Of a DNA stretch of 64,000 nt, positions 10,211 through 26,219 are shown piece after piece (positions within the stretch are counted from its first letter, which is position 1; every line of letters begins with the position of its first letter). The stretch is from Microvelia longipes (lineage: Eukaryota; Arthropoda; Insecta; Hemiptera; Veliidae): assembly GCA_018340805.1 (NCBI GenBank), contig JACMZG010000008.1, positions 53,590,904-53,654,903 of the forward strand. Reading direction: 5' to 3'. The notes below the pieces were generated by a model. That model ran no database searches and was not told where the DNA came from. It saw nothing but the letters and a program-made list of their open reading frames with translations. Made by a program: the position numbers and the translations under genes.

Positions 10211-13200
10211 ACCTCAAGCTCTCCGCAACAGACGAAACGATGAAACCGCGCAATAATAAGAAAGTACACATCTTAAACACAACAAAACATAATGCTGACA
10301 TAGGCCGAAAGCATTCTTTGACTGACATGAGATCGCAATACAAATGCAGCTAGCCCACCACTGGAAGGTAAAATCACCAAAACTGGCAAAAATGTAATTC
10401 ATATACTACAAATAAAAAAAAACCACATATCACAGGTAATCTTATTAACATAAACTACCTTAATTCAGTAGTGAAAAAGAAGACGGACATTAGTCCATTG
10501 CACATATATTTATAGCTGGATAGCGGAAAAATCATTGAATTATATTAAAAAGTAACACGCAGGATATAACCTTTTGAACAGTCAATTAGCCTGGAGGACA
10601 ACAATGTTACATACACTACACCTAGTAATAACTGATTAATATTGAAAAAGAATGATCCACAAAACAAAATTGAACAATCGAATCGCTGCTATCACTAAAG
10701 GAACTCGTTATATGGGCTAACAAAGACTCATAATTTCCCGATTAAAAAGCTCCGTAAACAACATAATTATCAATGTCACAGAAGATCATGAAAAAGGTCT
10801 AACAAGCCACACATTTACACCACAGTGCTCATCTTAGGCATAATTAGAGCGGAATTAAGTGAAGAATTGTACAGACAAACAGCTATTACTATCTAAACAC
10901 TCCCCATTATTTATATAGTAACATTAATGCCATTATATATCCACTTTAAACAAGGTGATGACAAGTCTAATTAACACAGTAGACGTTGACAGATCCACAT
11001 AACACATCTATCCTCTCTAACTCATAAACCATGCGTATCGATCAAATACACCAGCAACACTATTAAAATTAATGTATAAAAAACACATATGTACTAATGC
11101 ACAAAAGCCATAAACGGCAAATGTTGAACTCAAGCACTGCATTCCCAATTTAATGAAAACAATTATAGGCAAAGCGAAACCTAACAATAGATGGTTGTAA
11201 ATAAATTTTACTTAATCTATCACATCTGAAAACAATAAATAACACACATAAGAATATGTAGATATTCTATTATCAGTCAAATGTAATGGACCCATCTATG
11301 ATATATATCCTATTAATTCTCTGAATGTTGTACCTAATATATTCATTAAGAACTCTCATTAATCCACTATAATCTACATCAAACAACTCATCACTATGAC
11401 TAATACAATCACACGTAAATATAATTTCACACCTTAAATATAAAGTAAAGATATATAATAATCACCACAATAGTCCAGGTGCTGGATATATTGTAACACA
11501 CACTTACACATATCGCCAAAGCAGGCAAACATTCGGGTACATGAACTTATAATACAATTGTTCATTCCAACATATTTCTGGGGGTTGTTCACTACGAAAA
11601 AATGGTAGCTTTCGTATATAATATGCAACGTATCCACCTAGCATAAATGGTCTTAATTCAGCTCTCCATCAAGCTTGATTGATTAATATTCCACACGGTT
11701 ACGAATTATGAGTATTAAATATCTATCAGAGAATGGAGCAAAAACTTGATATATTATAGTATAATCAATAATCAATACTTCTCTCGGTTAGCACGGAATC
11801 GAAGACACATAACAACAGGATACTCTTAATATAATTCTTATTGTTCAGTACTACATTAATTCACATTAGATTCCACAACATACACAATCCCATATTTCAT
11901 TAGGATAGCATAATATATTATAGAGAGATTCTGCGCGAATAAAATACCAGCTAATATTATTCAGATAGGAGTAAATCATATCTCATCGATCGCTTATAAT
12001 AAACACAAACCACTATAGAATATATTCGTAGATTAGTCAGCTCTATGACAAGATTGCAAGTATCGTACCTGGGTAACTACGTTACAGATGATATTGTGAA
12101 AATAACATAATATTGGAGACAAAATGAATGAAGAGAATGCAAATAACTTATTATTCTTAAGTTTCCTCTTCTTGGTCCACCATCATCACGCAGAATATGT
12201 AGTTATCTCCAGATAACATAGCAGCATTGCTAGGTTACGGTCATTAAACATACAATAATCATTAATACTCATCTTATATTGTCCGAACATATAAGGTTTA
12301 GAATATTTAATAGATGTAATACACTAAGTAACAATTCTAAAGATTAAAACATACACATTATTCACACGGACTCGCTTTATACGTTTAATGCGGTGACTGA
12401 AGGCTGGTAAAACTTTCCATCTCTAAGGAAATAATATTAAATTAAAATTCCAGAACCAAAAGTAAATGCCAAACTATGTCAGGGTGACTAGCTGTAAACA
12501 ATTATAAATGAAAGCCTATAACATATTATGCCCAAGTCCGAGAATTGGATTCACATAACTCTGACGTAATTACTTTACAGATTATAAGTTCGCTTGCTGG
12601 AAATGTATCTGGTAAGGGTTAATGATTTCACACCTTCAAAGTAGATTGTATCAGAAAAACTTTCACTCCAATATTTCACATTCATAAAGCTTACAGCTAT
12701 GTCTTAAGCGAGATCACCTTATCGCATATTAGTGCTCCACATACAATTGTTATAGAAGATATATCGGATAGATTAACATCATCACTGCCACTAATGCTAT
12801 GGTTTTAACAGTCTGCTTTCGACATACCAGCAAGCTCGGCTAGTAACCCATTTTACATATCATATACGTTTAATTATATCTCGATTCCATAAAAAGCTTT
12901 AAATATTATAGACCCAACAGAAACATACTACAGTCAAGTATACAACCATTACAATCTTGGCTGCTTCAGCACATGCGGTATCTTAGCGTTATTCAAATTC
13001 CTCATAGTTGGACCGGTGAAAGCGAACGCTTGGACATCTAGACATAACATCTAAGAATAACACTCTCATACTACATCCTTGAGTCCTAGACAAAAGTTTT
13101 GGTCCGTTACATCTGATAATAATCATAACAACTATACATAAAATTGACACAGAGAGTAAAAACGCGTATGATCAATCGATTCATTATAATATTTGACTAT

Positions 13201-15660
13201 CATATACGTTCACTCTCAATGTAGTGCTACCTTTGGCCCTGTAATTTCAATGGGATAAGACTTAATTATGGTAGTTAAGCTGTATCGTTTTGTGGAGAGT
13301 ATAATAACATACCAGACCGCCGTGTATATGATATAAGGAACAGGATAAAAGTTGATATTACGACTACAAGATCTCTCCTTGTCACTTAGTTCTCTATTCA
13401 CAGCTGATAAGGAATGGGACATTTTCAATGTTATAAATATGTTAACATTAAAACCATGATTCAGATTACGAGATCCACTATCAACGATTATTATTACATC
13501 TATACCAGAACAACGATGGCTGGTATTCTCTCAGCTACTAACATCAATCCATGGCAGGGACCAGCTAATGGCGTACTAACAAGATATCTATAGATTAGAA
13601 TAATAAACTAATAAACGGCTTAGACTTATACTAGTCGAGATATTACGTTAATTAATTGATATAGTCCTACTATCAATTGTCTAACTATTGTGCAGTCCGT
13701 TATATATGGAGTTACTTTGTATTAGTCATAATTCTCATGATCTGAGTGTAATCGAAAACAAGCGTAATATATCTTAGTTACTACTCTGAAATAAACTAAG
13801 CCATAATCGGTACCATTTACATGACGTCGTCCTCTTAGAAGATGCGCATCTACTTTGGTTATAAGGTCGTTTCTCAACCTTTTATTTATAGTATAGCAAC
13901 CATTGGTTAGAATGTTACACAAATAGTGAAGAAATTCAAAAAGCACTTAATTACTGACAAACCTCTCTCGATTATGCACACATACATGTTCAAACCTGGA
14001 TTCATGTGATCACATTCGATTAAAATACCTCTAAGTCGAATTAATTAAAAGCGATTTGTTATGCGAAGAAATTAACGATTACGCATCCTATCTTATATGT
14101 TCCATATATATATCAGGATGACCTGCACGTGGTTTCGGTCATTGTCTAGAATAAATAATTTAATAAATTGATTTATTAGGACCGACAAACAGAGGGTATA
14201 CAGACACTTCAATATAAATCGTATAGGTTTTTGACAAACAATACGACCTCCATAATACAATATCTGGCTCGATATCAGTTGCGAAACAAATAATGGGCAT
14301 GGCTGTCAACTGATCTTCAGTCCAAGTTACAACTTGATAAAATTGTAAAAAATAGTTAATGATATCAATATTAGAAAATAAAAAAACATCACGATCCATC
14401 CTCTAGTATCTTTAGTCAGCTTGGTCTACTGTAGACCACTAGTTGCAGTCCGATTAGTTAAACTTTACTCATAGAAAAGAACAATTACGCAGACATTATC
14501 TACGTCAGAGAAGACTGAATTATATGCGGAACTACCGTTTACACACTGTGCTAAAGACCCTGAAGAAAGGCCATTCTTAGAAGTCGTCTAATTATTAATA
14601 TAGTTCAATAAACAAAAGACAATACTACCAATGATCATTATAGCGATATACTCAGACAAATCGAAACTAGCCACATAGAGTACTTCTGCCCATCAAATAA
14701 ATTAAACATGAATTCCGTCACACGAAAAAGTCGTAAAATGAAAGTTGTTAATCACAAATCGAATACATCATTACACGGAATTAGGATCAGTAACATAAAT
14801 AAATAATTGTGGATGTTAAGAAACCAATCTTTCAATCGCTCGAGGATAAGGCACAGTGGCTGAAAGTCAATAAGTATTTAATCTATATTGATCATCCTTA
14901 CATCTCATAATAGCATCGACAGACGATGAGTATAGCAGTAGATAAACTATGAAAATAATGAATACTTTTAAGTTTTTTTGACGACCTTGATCTACCTTGC
15001 TTAATTTCGACACCAGAACCGTATATCCAATCCATTCACCATAAACTCCTTCATATCTTCACTAAGCACCAGGTGGCTATTAGTCTGAACATTCAACACA
15101 ACCACCTAAGCCTAGCAACTTTATCATCAGCATATTAAATGATTCATGAATTAGTATTAGTCTCTATACACACCAGTGGCGACTCGTTTAATGTTAAGAC
15201 ATCATATTGAATCATATATGTTTCGCCATTCCGGTTTATAAATAGATTTGAGAGAGACAGCATACGGGAACAAGACAAATAGACTCCCAAAAGATTCAGT
15301 TGTGTAGCGAATTTTTCATAATAGTCAATCGACAGCTATAATACGATGAGTTAAGAAAATCTTTCGGATGATAGTAAAATTATAGACGAAAGCATACTGA
15401 GCAAAGGTAGAGATGACATCGATATTATTCAACTCATGGCACAGTTCACCTAAACCACACTCATTGAAAAGTCTCGAAATCATAAGACTTTAAAATTTAC
15501 TTATTATAACTACCTACACATCTCTCAATACGATAAATATGAATTCCATGAATCATTACCATATCTTATCATTCAAGACAACCAAACACATGTTAATTAT
15601 ATATATTTACTCTCGACCATATTCCATCTACCTTACCTTGCATACTAACTATCACTTAGT

Positions 15661-16697
15661 AATCATACATAACAAATAATATAATTAATACAAAATAAAA
15701 ATTATATAATATTATAAATCTATAATAATATAAAATAATACTATACTATACCTATTATTCAACACCTACTTAATACTTAAATATCATGGATAATAACAAT
15801 TCTCTTTATACATGTTATAAACTATAAAATTTTGAAGTAAATCACTTAATCGTCACATCATTTAAGATACACATTTTTTCTTGAAATACTAGTACGAACG
15901 ACCGATAAACTCTGAGAATAAACGAAAATCAACCAATCTAAAATTACAAATAAGTACATAATTAAAAACTTTAAATGTGGATTATATTATATTAAAAGTT
16001 ATATTATAATCTGTTTAATCAATTTGTACATAAAAATAATGATTGTATATAGAAATAATAATAATAGCATGTAAATAAACAAGATAATTAATTTACAAAT
16101 GTATTTTATTAAAATGTCATACACGTTGAACAGTACTCAGGAAAAGATGAGCTTCACAGCCGCTATTGATAGTTTAACAGCTTCCAGTTTTTCTAACATT
16201 AATTCCTAAATTAATGTTGAGGTTAAATTAATATGGAATTTACTTTTTTCAATCATATAGAGTGATGGATCCAAAGGAAATATTATTTGTCTACTCCTTG
16301 TATTGTAAGTTCTACATACAGTCTTGTTATCTCACACTGTAAATGTACTTTTACTCCCTAGGGAGGAAAAGTGAAAGTGTTGCCAACTTGACAGATGTTT
16401 TTAGTAAAATTTTTAGGAATTTTAGGAAATTTTTAGGATTTTTTTCGATGTTATGTTGGTACTACGGGTAGAATATACAATATACACACGCTAATGTTTA
16501 AATTACAAATATAGTATTACACATTATTCTATTGATAGCTTACAATAAAATAATGTGAAGATAGTGGCTTTATTCTCTCTTCATCAGAGTAATTGACATG
16601 GTAAGAAGAAACTAAACTAACACAATAACAATTAAGGAGCTGAAGAATATATTAATAGTTGTTAGTATTACTTCTCTAGTCGTAGATAAAATTTAAT
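15661..16697. other. No gene seen; very AT-rich
   Basis: Low-complexity ATA/TAA sequence at 15660-16090. The words ttactccctagggagga near 16351 and tttttaggaattttaggaaa near 16409 are local repeats, possibly outliers of the element at 16.7 kb. Confidence 0.5.
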
Positions 16698-16917
16698 ATG
16701 CAACAAGGGATGAAAGTTTTCAGCTCTCGTATTATCTCCCTTGTCAAGCCTCGGGAGCCAAAATGTTAGTTAACTCCCTCCGCAAGCCACGGGAGCTAAC
16801 TAGTTTATCTCCCTCGGCCTACCGGCCTCGTGAGCTAATGAAGTTTCCTCCTTCGGCGCTGCCTTAGGAGAAAACTTTAACTTGAGCTGTAAAACTTACT
16901 TTCATCCCTTGTTGCAT
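16698..16917. mobile_element. 220-bp element: hairpin array inside matching ends
   Basis: The ends are inverted repeats. Left atgcaacaagggatgaaagt (16698 onward) is matched by actttcatcccttgttgcat (ending 16917, through a one-base insertion), and cagctc is matched by gagctg further in. Between them lie three consecutive stem-loops with ctccc facing gggag or gtgag: 16736-16757, about 16766-16801 with extra gttag/ctaac pairing, and about 16809-16834 with cggcc inside. A fourth is aagtttcctcc-N-taggagaaaactt (about 16841-16876). The arrangement suggests a small fold-back element or a structured RNA source. No coding potential. Confidence 0.6.
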
Positions 16918-17340
16918 AAATAACTATTCTACAGTTGTTTCCTAACTTAGAAACAGTTATTTATGCACTCAGGGAGTAAAGAATGCTATTTCACTGAACA
17001 GTTTGTTGGTTCTTAAGGCAAAAGCCGACAAATCTGCCTAATATATTTTGGGGTGCAACCCCCTCCCCCCCTCTATAAAAATATCTAGTTTTTATTGCTT
17101 TAAACAACTTCTTTTGATCTGAAACGGATTTTGAGCCAATAACTACTAATGGCCGGATCCTCCTTATAAATTTTGGGGGTGCTGCTCCAGGGAAAGTGTT
17201 ACAAAAATTAATCGCTCATCTATATAAATTTAGAGGATACCACTCCCCCTCCAAAGTGGATATAATTGGCTCTTCGAAAATAGGAAACACTTTTTATTCT
17301 CAAGGGAGTGATAAGTACTATTTTACTCCCTAAAAACTAG
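16918..17340. repeat. Continuation of hairpin region and short repeats
   Basis: A stem tgcataaataact/agttatttatgca (about 16913-16965) follows directly. Three loosely similar blocks with tatattttgggg-tgc or tataaatttagagg-tacc followed by C-rich runs lie near 17040, 17160 and 17222. The end of the stretch repeats agggagtgataagtactatt, resembling agggagtaaagaatgctatt at 16974. Confidence 0.4.
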
Positions 17341-20339
<2,999 letters not shown>

Positions 20340-20480
20340 AAAGCTTGGGAACCCTAGCGTTGAGTAGACTTATCGACTCCAGACCGGTTTTATGGAATTC
20401 AGCGCCCCGAAAAAACATAAAAAACAACAGCCTCTGGAAAATTATTTATTGCATACCGATATTTTGGTTTTTTGCTATTT
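20340..20480 (+). repeat. Rep-A fragment
   Basis: Contains gggaaccctagcgttgagta, then gactccagaccggttttat, ttcagcgcc and ccgatattttggttttttg, matching the head of the 41.4-kb Rep-A copy in order. The TA tract and 3' part are missing. Confidence 0.6.
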
Positions 20481-20653
20481 TCCACGTTTCAATTTCATCT
20501 CATTATAAGCTTCAGTTCAATTATTATGGGAAATATGTTTTATGCATATTGACCTAATTTTTATTCAACTATAAGCTTTAGTTAACTTTTCGTTTTAATA
20601 CGAAAAGTAATCCATGATTTTTGTTGGATAATTAAACTTAAGCTGCTTTAAGC

Positions 20654-20683
20654 GTGGTCAGTGCTTGGATGGGCACTGACCAC
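20654..20683. repeat. 11-bp hairpin, Rep-B signature
   Basis: gtggtcagtgc pairs with gcactgaccac across an 8-base loop. The word gcactgaccacgc also occurs in the Rep-B copy near 24178, so this is probably a Rep-B remnant. Confidence 0.7.
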
Positions 20684-20940
20684 CGCCTGACTACTTACTA
20701 CCTGGCCTACCACTATAGATTTGATTTGCCAGTCTTTGAAATAAAAGAGTTCATGAAAGCATAAAGTTAATATGCAATCATTTTTTTTACCTAAAGAATA
20801 AATCACCGATTGCCGTTTTAATTATAATAATAATAAATAAATAATAATAATATCCATTTATTTGCTTAATATACATTACAGTTTTTTTAAACAATAATAG
20901 GGTATTACAATATTTAAATAATATGTTTAGTAAGTTTTAT

Positions 20941-21170
20941 TAATATACATATATATACACATATATACATATATATACTTACATACCCATACATACATAT
21001 ATATATACATATATACATACATACACACACATACACATAAATGTATGTACAATGTACATGTCTATATATACACATACATACATATATACATACATACACC
21101 CATTACATATGCTCATACACACACAAATATACATATATATGCATTACAAACATATACAAACATACCCCTA
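20941..21170. repeat. ATAC/ATACAT simple repeat
   Basis: Long mixture of ATACAT, ATATAC and ACAC units. The overlapping ORFs on both strands (Tyr/Ile/Thr/His-rich) are products of the repeat and not genes. Confidence 0.9.
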
Positions 21171-21402
21171 TACTCATATTAAACTATTATTTATTCACAT
21201 TTATTGTGATTACAATTCTTTAATTCTTTTTATTTTAACACTTATTAAGCAATTCGGCTGTAAGCCGTGGAGCCTTGAAGTCAAGGTTTAATTATAATAT
21301 TACCTTTTAATTAATTACCTTTTTACCGTTTTGCCCCTCCCTTGAAAGCAGACTTCTTAGTAAAGGAAAACCGCAAAGAGCAAAATAGTCACTATTTTGT
21401 TC

Positions 21403-21450
21403 ATAGAATAATGACGGCGCCACAAAAGTAGGGCGCCGTCATTATTCTAT
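21403..21450. repeat. Perfect 19-bp hairpin
   Basis: Left arm atagaataatgacggcgcc (21403-21421) and its exact reverse complement at 21432-21450 flank a 10-base loop. The GC-rich ggcgcc inner end stands out from the AT-rich surroundings. A second, smaller stem caaaatagt/actattttg lies just upstream (about 21381-21399). Confidence 0.95.
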
Positions 21451-21459
21451 TCTTGCCTA

Positions 21460-22329
21460 GTCTTAGGAGCTATTTAATAAAAATAGTCGGCAAAATTCAA
21501 TTTAGCTGACTAGCAGCATAATATAGTGTCCCTATAAACAAAAAATGAACAAAAAGATGGACAGGTTTCATCTAAATATTGATTTTTAAAAATTAATACG
21601 AAGGAGCAGTTTTGGCCTTTTCTGTTTATAAATAGTTGCCTCCACGTGTAAATCGACGTGCCTCCATCGATTTAATTTATATTAAGAGCGGTATTTAAGA
21701 AAATTACTTAAGTGATACTCTTCTATATGTTGTAAATATAACATAGATATTTTAAGTATTCCTCAAATTCTAAAAGAAATGTTCTTAAATCCCAAACTGC
21801 CTGTAAAGAACGATGAGAGTAGACGTAATAAACGAAATAAATGTAATTAAATAAACCAAGTCTTTATCCTTTCACATGCATACCTCATTAAATTAAATTT
21901 AATACCATATTATAACCTTAATGCAAAAGTAATAATTAAACTTTAAAACAAGTTTTTCCAAGTGGAAGGTAATTAATCTGCCGAGAAGACTAAACCAGGC
22001 TCAGATTTAATTTAATTCAAGTAGAAGAGTAAATAAAACACCCAATTCTAGAAAAAAACTTTCACTGCTAATAAAACACTAAATAAAAAACTTTTTTAAA
22101 TGTTAAATTGAAAACTTTAAAATTTTATTAATTGAGAGAAAGAACTATTTGTTATTGTCAGCGAGACGGCGGCAGGGAGATGAACAAGATAATGAATTTA
22201 AACAGTTAAAAAACTTAATAAATCCAAAGCTTTACTGTTATCTAATTGACTCCAGACGCCTCAACATATCTTGACAAATGAGAGACAAACAAAATTAAAT
22301 AATTGACAAGTCATTAACATACATCGCTC
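21460..22329. other. No gene seen
   Basis: AT-rich intergenic sequence without notable ORFs or repeats. Confidence 0.4.
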
Positions 22330-23110
22330 ACGGGTACGGGGTACCTCGGAACTTTTCCTCATAACATCAGATTCGCTAGGCTTATCCTCCCAACTTCGGA
22401 CTCGCTTCAATTTATACAATTTACCAAATGCATACTGTAAAACGTTTAAACTAGCTTTCCTCGCCTTTAGATAGTAATTACATAGATTTTTTTTCAAGCG
22501 GTCACCTATCGTCACTGATCTTGTTCGATGCTGCACCTAACCTTTACCAAAACTTTTATTATTTAACAAAATTATAGATATTGAACCGTATTAAAACGAT
22601 ATGTAGTTTCATTCATTCATTTCATAAAGGGATAAACTTGTACCAAATTTCAACTCAATTGCATTATTTTCTGTGTTTTTACAATTTTTTAAAAAACGAA
22701 TACAAGTCATACGATAATCATTGAAGTAATGCCGATAATGTAATGTAACTTAATACATATGTTAGTCTTATATATGTTGACTACAAGCGTGTTAAATCTT
22801 AAACCCATCGATGCATTTTTCTATAAATTTTTGACATTTTTCCTGAATTATAATCGCCGATTCATGACGTCACAACCAGACTAGATGGTTCATGACAACA
22901 ACTAGACCTAAAGATTGGTATTTGTATTAAGTATTACTATCTAGCATTATTTCACTGGGAGACACGATGATAATATAAACACACAGATACAGAAGTCAAC
23001 TACGTGAATACCACTTAGGAGGCCTTAAGACACCTGAAACAGATAATTCAGGTGAATTTCCGGTTTCGGATATTTTCCAAACACAATATTTTTTCTACAA
23101 ACTTATGGTA
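22330..23110 (+). repeat. Rep-B dispersed element copy
   Basis: Begins cgggtacggggtacctcgga followed by cttttcctcataacatc. It continues through cttcggactcgctt, agatagtaa, a taaaaacg-type block and ttcatgacgtcacaa, and ends with aggaggccttaagacacct and ataattcaggtgaatttccg. All landmarks are collinear with 23980-24680. A 91-codon minus-strand ORF overlaps the head but does not match between copies, so it is not a conserved gene. Family class unknown. Confidence 0.75.
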
Positions 23111-23313
23111 TAAACGAAGAAATGTAAAATACAAAGACTTTTGTTTTATGCATTTTGCAAAGACAAATAATTAATTACAAGCTACATGTAAAAGCTAAAT
23201 TTAATTTTAGTTATAATAAAATAAAAAAAGTAAAAAAAAAGTTATAATAAAAAGCCAACAACAAGGAAATGTCATTTTTATTCAATCCCTATTGCTCTTG
23301 CTGGAGCGCTTTT

Positions 23314-23338
23314 GGCATGAGTCCTTCGGACGCATGCC
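23314..23338. repeat. 11-bp hairpin with TTC loop
   Basis: ggcatgagtcc faces ggacgcatgcc across ttc, with one mismatch. The trinucleotide loop recalls the GAA-loop hairpins at 55.3-55.5 kb read from the other strand. Confidence 0.7.
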
Positions 23339-23499
23339 TTGTTTAAAATTTAACTAAAAAAAGTTACTGCATAGTTTTACCCAATAAAAATTCCATAATT
23401 TCAAGCAGAAAGGTCAACAAATTTTGTTGCTAAAAGACCGTCAAAGAAACAAATCAACACTCAACATAGAACTTATTAATAAGCAAGGCTAAAGCCCTT

Positions 23500-23585
23500 A
23501 AACGGCGCAGAGGACCGCTTGGAGGTCCCTGGTGCCCAACCGTGCCCGCTTCGCGGTCCTATACCAGTTTGTCAGACTACCACAT
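23500..23585. repeat. GC-rich patch with short hairpins
   Basis: Contains ggacc-N-ggtcc (near 23512-23528) and cccgcttcgcggt (near 23547). The latter carries GCTTCGC, the complement of GCGAAGC, within a ccgc/gcgg stem. It is an isolated GC-rich spot in AT-rich sequence. Confidence 0.55.
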
Positions 23586-23839
23586 TATAAAAGCGTCATA
23601 TTAGTTAATTTCTAAATGCATTAGTCGAAAAAGGTGATTTATTCAGATAAATTAATATATGTCAATCGATAATAATAATATAATACAATAAGTCAATACT
23701 AATAAAGATATTAACATTCAACTTCTTCGCAAATGTGTTCAAAATTTAGCAGTATATGGGCCATTAATGTTTTGTCGGATTAGAATTTTTTAGAGAATTT
23801 TTGAATTTTCGCTGCCTGACTTCTTTTGGGTTACTAACG

Positions 23840-24680
23840 TTATACACATTTCATAAACAATATTACTCAGATCGATTGTTGCACCAAATTTTATTCAGAT
23901 CCAAAAAAACGTTTAAATATTATTATGGCCTATAGAACCGTCTAGAAACAAAATATCACACACACATATAATAATAAAAATCGGGTGCGGGGTACCTCAG
24001 AACTTTTTCTCATCACATCGGATTCGCTATTCTCATCCTCTTTGCTTCGGACTTGCTTTTCTCGTCCTCAGGATATACAATTCTCCAAATTAAAAAACAC
24101 CAAGCTGTTTCCGGACTCGCTTCGCTCGTTCTCAGATAGTAAATGCATCCGTTTCATTCTCAGTGGTCATTCATACAGCACTGACCACGCTCAATTCTAC
24201 TTAAATTTAATGATCCAACAAAAATCATGGATATACTTGTCGCATTGAAACGAAAATTTGTCTATATATTTATTAAGTAAAGGTTAACACTTGTACTAAA
24301 TTTTAACTCAATTAAATCATTTTCTGATTTTTTTTTCAAATTTTTAAAAACGTACATAAGTCATCCCATCAAAATTACACTAATGCTGATATTGAGAGTC
24401 ATTATTGCGGATTAATGACGTCATAAACAAATTATTTTCCGAATAGCACAACTACAACGGTAGACTGATTTTCGTACGAAGTTTTAACTCTTTAGCATTA
24501 ATACACGGGGCGCTACGGTGATAACAGACACACACACACACACACACATACAGACAGACAAGTTTGTAAAAACCACTCAGGAGGCCTTTAAAACACCTAA
24601 AACGGATAATTCCGGTTTATCCCGGTTTCGTTTTTTTTTTGCAAACAAAATACTTTTCTTATATAACAACGGTATAAATG
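23840..24680 (+). repeat. Rep-B copy, more complete
   Basis: 23840-23970 (caaattttattcagatccaa to gtctagaaacaaaatatc) matches 32090-32200. From 23980, gggtgcggggtacctcagaa and then ggactcgcttcgctcgt, ggatatacttgtcgcattga, aatgacgtcata, a CA run at 24529 and ggaggcctttaaaacaccta follow. The stretch ends in aattccggtttatcccggtt. The 87-codon ORF at its start consists entirely of repeat sequence. Adjacent to and collinear with the 22.3-kb copy. Confidence 0.75.
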
Positions 24681-25105
24681 AGAAAAAGTAAAAAGGCTTT
24701 ATTTAGAAAAATAAAAAAATCAAATTACCAAGTATTTAACAAGATAAAATAGTATAGAATTGTTTTGATTTATTTAATTGGTTTAGCCTACTCCAATAGT
24801 ACTCACTATACTGTCAGGAGGAAGTTATTTATTAGTTATTAAGAAAGGAATTGTATTAGTTTAAAAGAGATTACAACAAAGAATATCAAACTGCTAAGAA
24901 AGATTTTTGCTGGTGATTTAATAACTGAATCCTGGCACCCTCAGCCTTATTTAATTCATAATATAATGTTTTATAGTGAAATAATTAAATTGTTTTTTAA
25001 CTTATTTATTTAAATTTTTGACTAGCCTTCTAGTGCCAAGCTCCAGCCAATTATGATTTATTAGTAATCTATAGATTTATATAAATCCACAAACAAATAT
25101 AGGTG
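24681..25105. other. No gene seen
   Basis: AT-rich sequence leading into a TA tract. Confidence 0.4.
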
Positions 25106-25113
25106 ATAATATA

Positions 25114-25146
<33 letters not shown>

Positions 25147-25202
25147 AAACCTCCTATTATTATATATATATAAAACCTCTATATATATATATATATATAT
25201 AT

Positions 25203-25235
<33 letters not shown>
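25106..25235. repeat. (TA)n microsatellite with repeated aaaacctc interruptions
   Basis: TA runs separated by two similar (ta)aaacctc words, with a third at the end, suggesting expansion that copied the interruption. Confidence 0.9.
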
Positions 25236-25239
<4 letters not shown>

Positions 25240-26061
25240 TCAAACCTCAATAATAAATTTTCTGGAAGTCTGTCCACTCTTGAAATAAAAAACCACATCC
25301 CCTTCTTAATTACCTATGAAGCTCATTTTGCCCTTGGAAATGGCTTTGAACAAAGAATTAAAAAAACTAAACTAAAAACATTACAATTTATAAATACATA
25401 AACTGTTTTTTATTTTTATTTATATGATGTTTTATGTCTAATAAAGTGAATGGGAGGGATGAGCGGTTTTTTTGGTTTAATACTGCGAGTGATATTACAG
25501 TGTTTAGTGGTCGATAAGTAATAAGTACTGGTACAACCAGTAGATTAGAGCCAGAGAAACATCTACACTATATGCTCTATATAATCCCTGGCTTAGAGAT
25601 AAACTTTGCTAGAATATGTTCCATTTACACAGCTAGTGGTTTCGCTTGTGTATAAATACGAATCCCTAAAAACTGACCCGCCCTCCTCCTGTATCCGAGT
25701 GGATTTAATAATGTTGCCACGACCTCAGTAGATGGAGGGTTGAAATTCACTTTTTTACGCGTAGAGAGACCCCTGTCATAGCTATGCTCTGATTCAACTA
25801 ACAAAAAAAATATTTCTAATTCCAAGCTAAAAACATGACATCTGATGGAATGCTTGAAAAGGGTGAAGTAAGCAGGAAATGTGGAATCCTGTGGAAAACT
25901 GTCAACATTCCCCACTAGCCATACAAATTTAAACACAAAGCACCAAGTCCTAACCATTAAATATAAAACTTAATTTTACAAAACCATGGCTGGCTAGTGA
26001 AAGCAGTCAACAAATCGTAGTGTTGTACATGTTTTTACTTTTTCTCAATTTTAACGTATTC
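25236..26061. other. No convincing gene
   Basis: A 110-codon minus-strand ORF (25625-25957) is the second longest non-repeat ORF in the window. It starts MVRTWCFVFKF and has no recognisable domain or good start context. Coding status is unproven and probably accidental. Confidence 0.35.
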
Positions 26062-26147
26062 ATATATATATATATATATATATTATATATTATATATATA
26101 TATAATATAATAGTATATACACAACACACACACACCAATATATATAT

Positions 26148-26192
<45 letters not shown>

Positions 26193-26215
26193 ATATATAT
26201 ATTTTATAATATAAT
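26062..26215. repeat. (TA)n microsatellite with short CA insert
   Basis: TA run broken by acacaacacacacacacc near 26119-26137. Confidence 0.9.
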
Positions 26216-26219
26216 AAAG

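Larger units (their letters stand above)
9240..15660. other. Homopolymer-poor block of unusual texture, no gene seen
   Basis: Through this block runs of five or more identical bases are rare, TA microsatellites are absent, and the sequence looks nearly random with many short A-rich words. Runs are frequent both before about 9200 and after about 15840. ORFs here stay under 80 codons and none has protein-like features. The N gap lies inside. The likeliest reading is poorly polished long-read sequence of a repeat-rich region, because homopolymer loss is a typical raw long-read error. A genuinely different sequence class cannot be excluded. Confidence 0.55.

Noticed and set aside
20914..21291. 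Overlapping Tyr/Ile/Thr/His-rich ORFs on both strands
   Set aside because: They are translations of the ATAC simple repeat.
23985..24248. 87-codon ORF
   Set aside because: It lies wholly inside a Rep-B copy and is not kept intact in the other copies.
25625..25957. 110-codon minus-strand ORF
   Set aside because: No domain, no start context and no conserved look. A single ORF of this length is expected by chance in 64 kb.
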